Below the pieces are notes generated by a model. The model did not search any database. It saw only the letters and a list, made by a program, of their open reading frames with translations, and had not been told where the DNA came from. 64,000 nucleotides of DNA, taken from NCBI GenBank assembly GCA_021464245.1, contig JADCRB010000114.1, forward strand, positions 2,666,001-2,730,000, written 5' to 3'. Of the stretch, positions 14,301-24,444 are shown piece after piece; the stretch's first letter is position 1, and the number at the start of each line of letters is the position of its first letter. The stretch comes from Carallia brachiata (taxonomy: Eukaryota > Streptophyta > Magnoliopsida > Malpighiales > Rhizophoraceae). The translations under genes were made by a program, and so were the position numbers.

Positions 14301-15867
14301 ACTGCTTTGTCTTCTATTGATATACCTAAGTATGTCCCTGAGGCTTTTTGCCATTCTGGGTAGAGGAGAGCAATGGAAGAAGAGATGATTGCATTACAAC
14401 AAAATGATACATGAGAACTTGTTCCTCTACCTCCTAATAACTCTGTTGTTGGCTCTCGTTGGGTGTATGTTGTGAAAGTTTATCCAGATGGCTCAGTTGA
14501 ACGGTTGAAGGCTCGTTTGGTGGCTAAAGGATACACTCAAATACTCGGTCTCGACTATTTAGAGACATTCTCTCCTGTGGGTAAGATTGCCTCTGTCAGA
14601 AGTTTCCTTTCATTGGCTACCATCTATAATTGGCCTTTACATCAGTTAGACATAAAAAAATGACTTTTTACATAGGGACCTTGACGAGAAAGTTTTTATG
14701 TAGCAACCTCTTGGATTTGTTGCTTAAGGGGAGTCTGAGTTAGTTTGTCAATCGAAGAAGTCCTCTATGATTTGAAATAGTTTCCTCGTCCATAATTTGG
14801 TAGATTTAGCAATCTCATAATGGAATTTGGTCTTCAAAGATGCGGAGTTGAGCATATAGTTTTTTACCGACATTCTACTGCAGGTAAAGTACTACTAATT
14901 GTATATGTGGATGATATTGTGATTACAGGTGATGACTCTAAGCAAATTGAGCAACTAAAAGCCTTTTTGCAGAATAAATTCCAATCTAAAGACTTGGGAT
15001 TGTTGAGATATTTTCTAGGGATTGAAGTGGCTAGATCACGCCATGACATTTCTTTGTCTTAAAAAAAATACGTTATGGACTTATTGAGTGAGACTGGTAT
15101 GTTGGGCTCCAAACCCATTGATAGTCCTATAGACCCGAATATCAAGCTTTGCCGTGATGAAGGGCAGTTGTTTGAGGATGCAAGAAAGTATAGAAGATTG
15201 GTTGGCAAGCTAAACTATCTTGTTGTCACAAAGCCTGATATTTTCTTTGCAATGAGTGTGGTAAGTCAGTTTCTAGATGATCTAGGAACTAGTCATTGGG
15301 AAGCTGTGATGTGTATTTCGAGATATCTTAAGGGAGTTCCAAGTCGAGATTTATTGTACCAAAGTTATGGTCATACTCAAATTGAAGGTTATTGTGATGC
15401 TAATTGGGCAGGGTTGCCGTCTGATAGAATGTCAACTACAGGATATTGTATCTTTATGGGAGGTAATTTGGTTTCTTGGAAGAGTAAGAAGCAAGTTGTT
15501 GTTGTCAGATCTAGTGCAGAATCTGAATACAGAGTTATGGCTCGTGCTACTTGTGAGTTAATCTGGATGAAGAGTCTACTGCATAAACTTGGAATTGACC
15601 ATTCACAACCTATGGATTTGATATGTGACAACCAAATTGTTATTCATATTGCTTCCAATCCAGTCTTTCATGAGAGAACGAAGCACATTAAAGTTGATTG
15701 TCATTTTATTCAAGAGAAACTTTTGCAGAAAATTGTTGAGACAAAGTATGTAAGGTCAGAAGATCAATTAGCTGATTTATTTACCAAAACTTTGAATAGT
15801 TCACGGGTTAGTTACATTTGTAACAAACTGGAAACATATGATGTATATGCTCCAGCTTGAGGGGTAG

Positions 15868-15978
15868 TGTTAAAGGGTATAAGTGTCTTTTCTATATTTC
15901 TTATTGTTTTTAATATAAATAGATATGAATTATCTTCTAGTGTTAAGACTCTTTTTCTATATTTCTGTTTCCATAATA
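15868..15978 (+). repeat. 3' LTR of the copia element
   Basis: This copy of about 111 bp begins TGTTAAAGGGTATAAGTG directly after GAGGGGTAG. It carries a short insertion relative to the 5' LTR, and the exact right edge is blurred by ATAATAATAA. The visible mismatches to the 5' LTR indicate an old insertion. Confidence 0.8.
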
Positions 15979-18734
15979 ATAAAAAATAAAGTTTACTTAA
16001 AATAAAAAATAAAAAAATAAATATATATAATATAAAATTATAAGTGAATTATATTAAAAATGAATAAAATCAACAAACACTTAAAAAAATTAAAATTAAT
16101 AAAATTTTAATCTCAATATAAAAAAAGAGATTAAAGCCAATAAAATTGAAACACAAAACTAAAATATTTTAACTAACTATTCTGTAATTGGGATTGCTTA
16201 TGCCACCCGCTAATTAAATACTCTTTGATGAGGTGCCATTATTTGCATCTACTATACTGCCAAACAAGAAGTCTTAATTGTTTGCAAGAAAAAAAGGCCT
16301 GGAAGTTTTAATTGGTTGCCTCGACTTTAGACGTTCTTACTTTGTCCTTACAAAAAAAACAAGTTCTTGGAAAAAGGTGGTAAGTCTTCCTCATTTGTCC
16401 GTCATTATTCTCCCTGGGAGCCCCTCGATCATAACACCACCAACGGTGGGACCTCCCCTATTTTGTCTGTCAAAGTCAGTTCCTTTTGATTTTACTCCGA
16501 ATTTTTGTATATTAAACTTAAACGTTAAAACACATATTTTTACTGCTCAAACTAATCTAGATGATTTATTCTATATTTTTTAAGGCATTGGAGTTCCATC
16601 CCCTCCTCTATATCACAAATTAATGAATTTTCCCTTTACGATTTCTTACTCGTAGTACCAGCGGAAATGAATTGATAGTGCCGTCTATGGTATCGAGTTG
16701 ATAAAAAGCTCATTTAAACAACTCAAACAATATAAATAATAAAATATTAGATAATAATATTTAGATAGTAATAAAGTAATAATAAAGTGATATAATCGTT
16801 AGATAATTAAAATTTTTTTAAAAATAAGTTGTTAGATATCATTGAATAAATTGTGTTACTACTTTATTACTAACTGAGATTAAGTTACGTGATAAAATGA
16901 ATATAAAAAGATGATTCTTGAGTTTATTTATAAAGCCCATCTAATAAGCGAATAGAGTTTAAAATTAAGAAGTTGTTGGATTGGTTTATGTTTATAAACA
17001 ACTCATTTTTAAAGCTTGACTCAGTGTATAACCTTTGAAGGCTCATTCAATGCCCGTGTTGAAAATTCCATAAATCTCATTTATATTTACTTATTTTAGA
17101 CTCGAAATAAGGTAAAAAGACAACATTTACAGATATGCATTGTAAATGAATCGAGCCTACATTGAACCAAACTTAAACAAAATTTAATTTTAAAATTTAA
17201 GAAAATATCATAAATGAATGGAACCCAAGCAAAACTTATCTATCGAGCCGAGTTCAAGATCAAAGATTGAAACTGAAATCAAGCTCGAAGATGATAAAAA
17301 GCTTAACGAGTATAGTATAAGCATAACAAAGTTAACTCATTTGAAAACAACTTAATTTGTGGCTGCTATGGGGTTGCATGACAAATTTTCTTACCAAGAA
17401 GCATTCCGGATGAGCGAGAACAGATAATACTAGGCGATCAAAACGGGTCAACATATATGGGACGAAAAGTTATTGACCTTACCATAAATCAAGACTTGCT
17501 AAAATTCAATTCATGGCAAACAAAAAATAAATAAATAAAAATGCGACAATTAAGTTCTAGGAATCTCTGGATTGGATGTAGGAACAAAGCTGGATGCACA
17601 AGTTAATCATCGATATTTATGTCAAAGTTTTTCCAAACTTGGTTAGTTGTATTGCACAAGGTGAAAAAGAAGGGCAGTTTATTTGGCTACTTTAGAATAC
17701 AATTAACGATTTAATAAACATTATTATTTATTTATGTTCCTTTCTTCAACCCTATACCCACCGAGAAGTCCTTGTTTACGCCATTGCCGATGCATTTTGG
17801 TGAACAATGAAAAGCTCACAATGCAATTAGGTTTGTTTTAACGATAAAAATGATGCTGCAAATTACTGTAATTTATACAAAAATATTAATTTATTTATAT
17901 TGAGCCGCACACAAGCTTTGTTATTATTGCAGCTCACAGGTTTCTGATGTTCCCAAGTCTCAGTTCATCCAGGAAAGGCTTGTTCCTGTTTGCATGCCCA
18001 AATAAATAATGGTATCTATCTACTTCATGTCCAACAATGCACAAGAAAGAGACTAGCTATTAGCTATATATTTGACTAATAAATGGGATCTAGCTAGCCT
18101 CCAAGAGCTCAGTGGCTGACAATTTTTTTAGTTCGTTGATCTTAAGGTTTTGAATCATGAGCTTGCTGAAACTAATAATTCATTGATTGTACTAATTAAC
18201 TCATCAATCAGGATTGATTCTTAGAGCATTAGGCTGCAAGGTCGACTGTTGTTCCTTCTAAATTTTCTTGGCATGCATGGAGTCTGGGAGATAAATTTAA
18301 TTAGCTCCAATTATGAAATTTAATTTGTGATATTATATTCAATTCCAACACCAATATAGAAAAGAAAGAGGGTAGTGAAGTGAGGGGTAAAAAATAGAAG
18401 TGGGATTTAAATTAAATACTATGGCTAAAATTTTAAATTGGTGTATAATGTTTAGATTAATGTTTAATTATAGACACAATATTTTATTTTTATAAAATTG
18501 GTCCCCACAATATCGTTATGGAATAATTTCGTATTTTTATGATATCTAACTGTTAAATTTATTAAAGTTTACACAATTTACTCTTCACGCCGTAAGATTG
18601 CCTTTCAATACGCTGATAATGTGACCTATTTTCCTTATTTTTTTTATCTGTTTCCTAAGTTTTGGAATTTAATAGAAAAGCTAATGAAATAAAATACAAA
18701 AAAAATCAAATAAAATACTACATCATTATATTTT
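15979..18734. other. Intergenic, no gene recognised
   Basis: AT-rich sequence with no supported gene. A 101-codon open frame at 16278-16583 has no recognisable motif and was not accepted. Confidence 0.5.
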
Positions 18735-18927
18735 AGGGTTTACTACCGACAGTCGCATTTTACTTTCTTTTTTACATTCACCAATAAAAAATTAATATAT
18801 CAACATTTTTTAATGATAAATTTATAATATATTTAATTTTTAACTTTTTGATAGTCAATCAAAAACATGTCCTGTATAAGTGATTGTAAACGAAAAAAGG
18901 TAAAAGCCACTTTCGATAACAAAATCC
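18735..18927. mobile_element. Mutator-type MITE with 9-bp target duplication
   Basis: A foldback of 193 bp. The left arm begins AGGGTTTACTACCGAC and the reverse complement of the right arm begins GGATTTTGTTATCGAAAG, with pairing continuing for about 50 bp per arm. The 9-bp direct repeat TTATATTTT flanks it exactly (18726-18734 and 18928-18936). Nine-bp duplications with long terminal inverted repeats are typical of Mutator-like elements. No coding capacity. Confidence 0.8.
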
Positions 18928-18936
18928 TTATATTTT

Positions 18937-19503
18937 TAATAACATGATTTCTTATTAGGAGATAATTTGAAGACATGATGGGTAGATGGCGTACACATCA
19001 ATAAATTTAATTGTCAGATAATAAAAAAAATACCTATTATTATACAATAAAAATGTAGGAGATCGATTTTGAAAAAAAAAATGTCAATAATTAAACATTG
19101 GTGTAACGTTGGGTACCAATTTAATATTTTAGACAATAGTACACATTCATGGTTTCGTTTCGGGTTGAAAATGGTCATAATTGAGTTTGTTTGGAGAAGC
19201 TTGCTTTGCAGTACTGGAGGATGCCATGAACGGCCATATACTCCATCAGCACCATATAAATTTGCATATGGCAGATGTTGGTTTTATCCCCTCTCTTGTT
19301 TTGATTTTATCCCCTCGCTTGTTTTGATCTCCTATAATAATATAGTATAATGCTTTCAATCACATAATTCACTACTTTGTCCACTGGTATAAGACAAATT
19401 TTCTTCTTTGGATTTACATTTTACATAAATCCTATAACGTAAATCGACAAACTCAACAGCATATTAATTGTTTAGCCAATAAAGCTTTCTTTTTTGTGCC
19501 TTT
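18937..19503. other. Intergenic, no gene recognised
   Basis: AT-rich sequence between the MITE and the polypyrimidine element. I see nothing supportable in it. Confidence 0.4.
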
Positions 19504-20890
19504 TAGGACAAGTTTGGTATGATTTATATTTTCTGTTTTTTGCTTATTTTTTGTAAAAAAATAGAAAACATGTTTAGTATCATTTTTATTTTCTATTTTT
19601 TTGTTGAAAAATTAAAAGTATTTTTCAAAGAAAAAAATAACTTGGAAAAACAATAAAAAATACTTTGCCAATTTGTTTTTTAATTTCTTTTTTATATTTT
19701 CTTTCACAACCCTTTTTCTCTCTTTATCCACATACTTCAGCATATCTCTCTTTCCTTATTCTCTTACTATCCCTCTATTTTTTCTCTCTCTACCCTCTCT
19801 CTCCTTTTTCTCTCTCTACTAATCTCTACTTATTCTCTCTCTACCATTCTCTTTACTCATTTTCTCTCCACCTTTTCTCTTTTTTGTTTTCTCTCTCCAT
19901 CATTCTCTTTACTCATTCTTGCTTTACCCACTATCTCTCTTCTTTTTCTCCCTTAACCATTCTCTCTATTCATTCTCTCTCTACCCTCTCTCTCTCTCTC
20001 TCTCTTTTTCTCTCTCTACCATTCTCTATCTACTCACACTCTCTCTTTTTCTCACTCTACTATTCTCTCTACTCATTCTCTCTCTACCCTCTCTCTCTCA
20101 TTTTTCTCACTCTACCATTCTTTCTACTCATTCTCTCTCTACCCTCTCTCTTTCTCTCATTTTTCTCTCTCTACCTTTCTCTCAACTCATTTTCTCTCTA
20201 CCCACACTCTCTCTCCTTTTTCTCTCTCTACTCATTCTCTCTCTCATTTTTTTCTCTCTACCATTCTCTTAACTCATTCTTTCTCTACTCTTTCTCTCTC
20301 TCTCTACTATTCTCTCTAATCATTCTCTCTCTATCCTCTCTCCCTCTCTCGTTCTTCTCTTTCTACCATTCTCTTTACTCATTCTCTCCCTACCCTCATT
20401 CTCTCTCTTTTTCTCTCTCTACTCATTCTCTCTACCCTCTCTCTCTACTTTTTTTTCTCTCTACTCATTCTCTCTCTACTTATTCTTTCTTCATATTTTC
20501 TCTCAACTCTCTCTTTGTATTCTCTTTCTAGCTACTCTGTCTACTTTTATTCTCTTTACTTATGCTCTCTTACTGTCAACTCATTCTCGCTCTACTCTTT
20601 TTTTCGCTCTCTCTCCCCCTTTTCTCGCTCTATCCATTTTCTGTTATCTCTCTGGCCATTATTTTTACTTTTCATTTTTCTATCAACCATTCTCTATATT
20701 TTTTTTTCTCTCTATTTGTACTCTTTTAATATTTCTTTCGCAATTCTTTCTCTATCTACTTTTTTATTCTTATAAAAAAACAAAATAAAAGTTGACAGCA
20801 ATAAATAAAAAAATTTAACAAATAAAAAAACAAAAAAACAAAAAATAAGAAACAGTAATAAAAAATAGACAATATTTCTAAACAAACTCT
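19504..20890. mobile_element. Possible foldback element enclosing a polypyrimidine satellite
   Basis: The left edge reads AGGACAAGTTTGGTATGATT followed by T-rich sequence. The reverse complement of the right edge reads AAGAGTTTGTTTAGAAATAT followed by similar T-rich sequence. The arms match imperfectly, and a clean target duplication is not visible. The centre is simple sequence. A non-autonomous foldback origin is an inference. Confidence 0.4.
19725..20770. repeat. About 1 kb CT-rich simple-sequence tract
   Basis: Almost pure pyrimidine on the plus strand with only scattered A and rare G. It is built of variants of TCTCTCTACC and ATTCTCTCTACTCATTC. Open frames through it read only Ser/Leu/Phe and are composition artefacts. 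A homopurine-homopyrimidine tract of this length can adopt triplex (H-DNA) structure. Confidence 0.9.
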
Positions 20891-21073
20891 TAATTAATGT
20901 AAAATTGATAATATTTTCAAACAGACCCTTAATTAATGTAACTCACAATAGCAACAACAACAACAACAAGGGAATCCAATAAACGACAAATAAAGAATCC
21001 ATGAATCCTCCATGCGATTACTTCGAGAAACAAAAAGGTTGTATACCAATCAAAATCTTCATGGCAATGGCAC

Positions 21074-21081
21074 TATAAATA
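21074..21081 (+). promoter_or_regulatory. Probable TATA box of the oxygenase gene
   Basis: TATAAATA lies 81 bp upstream of the chosen ATG at 21162, implying a 5' UTR of about 55 nt. The presumed leader contains a GA microsatellite (about 21137-21149). Confidence 0.6.
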
Positions 21082-21161
21082 GAACCCATCAAAGCACAAA
21101 TTTCCCACAAAACAATAAAATAGTTAATAGACAACAAGAGAGAGAGAGCAAAGAATCAAAT

Positions 21162-22676
21162 ATGGAATTTTCTTGCAAGGACTTCAAGGTGGGAAAATGT
21201 GAAGGCCAGAAAGTGGTGGATGGTGAGACCATGCCACTAGTACTAGAGCCCACGGAGCCACATAAGAACGACTTGGAAACACTCCTCTCGGCTTTGGACA
21301 ACAACAAGGAGTGGTTCGACCAAATGATCATCAAGAACAGCGCTGTCCTGCTCCGAGGATTCGACGTCCAGAACGCCGAGAACTTCAACGACATCGTCGA
21401 AACTTTTGGCTGGGACGATATCCGGTACGTGGGGCCCGCGCCCCGGACCCACATACACAAACGTGTCTGGACGGCCAACGAGGGACCCCTGTCCCAATTC
21501 ATCTACTACCACCACGAAATGGTTCTGGTAACAACGCCATATTACGCATAACAATGTCATATTCTGGTTTTTGTTTTTGTAATTGAATACTAATATATGT
21601 CCGAATTTTCGATATTTTAATTAATATTTTAAATATAATAAAATTAATAATTTTGTAATAAAAATTAAAAATTATTATTTTTTAATTTCAAATGTTATCA
21701 ATCTTTTAAGCATAAATTATTAATTTTATTTTATTCAAAATACCAAACTAATCAAAATACTAAAAATCAACAAATACATATGTTTTATTTGCAATTGGAA
21801 GTCAACTGACGAAACATCTCTACACAATTGGTATATTGCATCTTTCTCGAATTCTCACAAAAATATGAGCTTTAGTTAATAACATTTGTTTTGAATTCTT
21901 TGAACTTTATTATTAGATAAAAGAATTTCTTTTTTTTTTTTTTGACGTAGATAAAAGAATTTCCAAAGAAGGTGATTCTGTTCTGTGAGATACCACCACC
22001 AGAAGGTGGGCAGACACCGTTTGTTCCAAGCTTCAAGGTTACAGAAAAGATGCTTAAGGAGTTCCCTGAAGCAGTGGAGGAAATGGATGCAAAGGGTCTA
22101 CAATATACATTCACAGCTCTTAGCAAAGATGATACGTCCTCCATGAGAGGCAGAGGTTGGGAGGATACCTTTGGGACCTCAGATCGCGCTGAGGCCGAGA
22201 AAAGGTGTGCTATATTTGTTATGGATATGTACACCTACAATTCAATGGTTGATTAAAGAACAATTAGGTTTCACACTAGGAAATAAATGATTATGTAGCC
22301 GACCCCAATCAAATTTTGTTGTTGTGACAGGGCCAAGGCATTAGGGATGGACTTGGAATGGCTTCCAAGTGGTGGGGTGAAAGCTATTTTGGGACCAAGG
22401 ACTCTAACCAGGGTGTTTGAAGGAAGGGAAGGGAGGAGAATGTGGTTCAACACAATGGTTGGCATGCATGGGAAGGAGCTGAGCTCCGCATTCATGGCTG
22501 ATGGGACCGACATACCGGAAGATCTCGTGAAGAGGTGCGAACAGATCATTGAAGAGGAGAGCATCCAGTTCAAATGGGAAAAGGGGGACGTTCTCTTCCT
22601 TGATAACTATGCTTTGCTCCATGGAAGGAGGCCTTCTTTGCCTCCTAGAAAAGTCCTTGTTGCCACATGCAAGTAA
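21162..22676 (+). CDS. Clavaminate synthase-like Fe(II)/2-oxoglutarate-dependent oxygenase (TauD/TfdA family)
   Basis: Three exons: 21162-21527, 21951-22204 and 22331-22676 (TAA at the end), 966 nt or 321 aa. The family couples 2-oxoglutarate decarboxylation to oxidation of a small substrate; the plant substrate is not known to me. The likely iron ligands are H and E in HHEM near the end of exon 1, and the distal His in LLHGRRP near the C terminus. Other conserved segments are LRGFDVQNAENFND, GPAPRTHI, CEIPPPEGGQTP, GRGWEDTF, WFNTMV and GDVLFLDN. It matches the Arabidopsis protein I recall as At3g21360 in length and motif order. All splice phases close. The ATG at 21162 starts the conserved N-terminal region and follows a TATA box and short leader. 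The intron-1 acceptor sits at the edge of a small poly-T insertion. Confidence 0.9.
21914..21963 (-). mobile_element. Poly(A)-tail-like mini-insertion with 16-bp target duplication at an intron acceptor
   Basis: TAGATAAAAGAATTTC occurs at 21914-21929 and again at 21948-21963. Between the copies are 18 bp, T14 then GACG (21930-21947). Read on the minus strand this is CGTC followed by A14, flanked by a 16-bp duplication, as expected for an extremely 5'-truncated LINE-type (target-primed) retroposition. The downstream copy contains the intron-1 acceptor and the first bases of exon 2 of the oxygenase gene. Confidence 0.65.
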
Positions 22677-24444
22677 TTGGCCGGCTAGCCTGGCTAGCTA
22701 TAATCTCTGCTGTTACAAAATAAGTCTTTTCAGCCACCGCTGAAGACAAGTTTACCCTCTTCCCACACAGACATATATGTCTGTATTGTCTGTCAATTTG
22801 AATCCTAGTTGCATGTAAAGTTCTAAACACAATAAAATTAATGTTTGAAAGAATGCAATGTAGTACGATCCAATAAAGAATGAATAGATTAAGTAACAGT
22901 GAAATGTTGTGTTTGTTTACATCTCACCAGACATCACATGAATCAATGGATACATGGGCTCTTTCGCTCTTCTTAACAGAGTGTCTCCCCGTACTTTTGC
23001 CATTTAGGACAAGAAAACATTTGTCGAAGACCCAAAAGAAAAAAAAAAGGACAAAAATAAAATTAAAAAAAAAAATTGGCTTTTGTGTGGGATGTGCACC
23101 AACATATGTTACCATCGTGGAAATCATCAATTTTGGTGTATAGACATGATAAAGAGGTTCCCAAGTTCATGATCTCATTATCCCTTCGAGCTATTTCCAA
23201 TTTCCCAAGGTTTTGTTTAATTCACCATTCATCCAAACAAAAATTTTTCCAAATAGTCTTTCTGAGTTGGAACCAAAATGACACTTTGGGCACTTGTTTT
23301 TTAGTACTTTGAAATCAAATCTCACATTCTTTGTGCAAATTTGAGCGTGGGTTCAAACATTCGCCTCCTAAGAGTATCGCTTTTGTAAATGTAGCTAACT
23401 AGACTATTCGGAATTCGTCTTTTGGCCACAAAGAGTAACAAGGAGCAAGTGTCTGGACGGCACATTGGTCTTCAAGGGCTTAGCACACCCAAATGATCAT
23501 GAATGGAACATTATCAGGGCGAACCGATTGCGTTTGCACTTAACACCAAGAACATTACTAGGGAGTTAATGGGACGCTCTGTCATCAATTAAACAGCCTA
23601 GCTCGTTCTAAAGAAAAGTATTCAGAACAGAAAAGATAACCAATACATACTAGAATAAAAACCTTAATTTCAATCACCTTATAATTCATATTATTTTGTA
23701 ATATGTAAATAAAATTATTAATTTTTTTATTACTGAAAATAACAGTTTAATGATAATTTGACATATTGTCATAAGCATTAACCTAAATTTGACTCTTTAC
23801 ACTCACTTTCCCCTAATTAATTTAGAATTAGTGTGAGTACGACGTATGAGATTTTAGATTTGTTAATACGATAGTCAAACTTATAAACAGCCCGTTTTAA
23901 GTCTTATAATACTTTTCTAAACTAAAAATCTGATAACCACTTGGCAAGACAATTATTTTCAATTCAAAAAAAAAAACCACTAATTTTTTTATAAAAAAAT
24001 ATCACAAAAAAGTGATATTTATTATAACTCTTTTTTTTTGTTTATAAAAAAATTTATAAATATATCAATTATAATATTTATAAATTAAAGTTACAATAAT
24101 TTCATTTTTAAATGATTCGCTCATCTATTTTAAAAAGATTATACGATAACTCGTATTTTTAATAAATACAACTAAAGTACGATTAACATTTTTTTTAGGA
24201 CTGTGTATCCTTTGTACTTCCATCTTAATCCTTGGCCTCCATCGTCCCCGACAATGAGAGTTGTACGGTGAAGATGACCAAATTACCCATCAATTATAAC
24301 ACATTACACATCCCTTCTTTACAAAAAAAACGCTCTGCTTTAATTCCTAAAAACCACGCCCCCTCAGAATTCCCCTTTTCTTTTCCTTTACTCCGTTGGC
24401 CGCCGCGAATCAGTGTCGGTAAGGTTGTCGTGATCCGATGACTG
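22677..24444. other. Intergenic; 3' flank of the oxygenase gene and 5' flank of the CRWN gene
   Basis: No gene recognised. The GC-richer stretch from about 24300 is probably the 5' leader of the lamina-like gene. An out-of-frame ATG lies about seven bases upstream of the chosen start. Confidence 0.45.

Larger units (their letters stand above)
11215..15978 (+). mobile_element. Degenerate Ty1/copia LTR retrotransposon
   Basis: Bounded by short LTRs (11215-11318 and 15868-15978), with a tRNA-Met-type primer binding site directly after the 5' LTR and a purine tract (GAGGGG) just before the 3' LTR. The internal order is copia: UBN2-type gag (about 11690-12330); a CCHC zinc knuckle CTHCGLDNHTRETC (about 12453-12494); a protease region in which the usual D-S/T-G reads DFG (about 12745-12775); integrase with CESCQLGKH and LDVWGP...FIDDYSR (about 13190-13365); reverse transcriptase with ARLVAKGYTQ and YVDD (about 14510-14915); and RNase H ending in SSAESEYR (about 15515). 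Many in-frame stops and frame changes make it non-autonomous. A possible 5-bp target duplication ATAAT lies on both sides, but the flanks are low complexity. Confidence 0.93.

Noticed and set aside
11215..15978. Copia open frames as active transposon genes
   Set aside because: Multiple stops and frame changes in gag, integrase and RT, and an altered protease active-site motif.
16278..16583. Plus-strand 101-codon frame
   Set aside because: No motif, no neighbouring exons, AT-rich intergenic surroundings.
19665..20531. 288-codon open frame rich in Ser, Leu and Phe
   Set aside because: Translation of the pyrimidine-rich simple-sequence tract; no domain, and other frames there are equally open.
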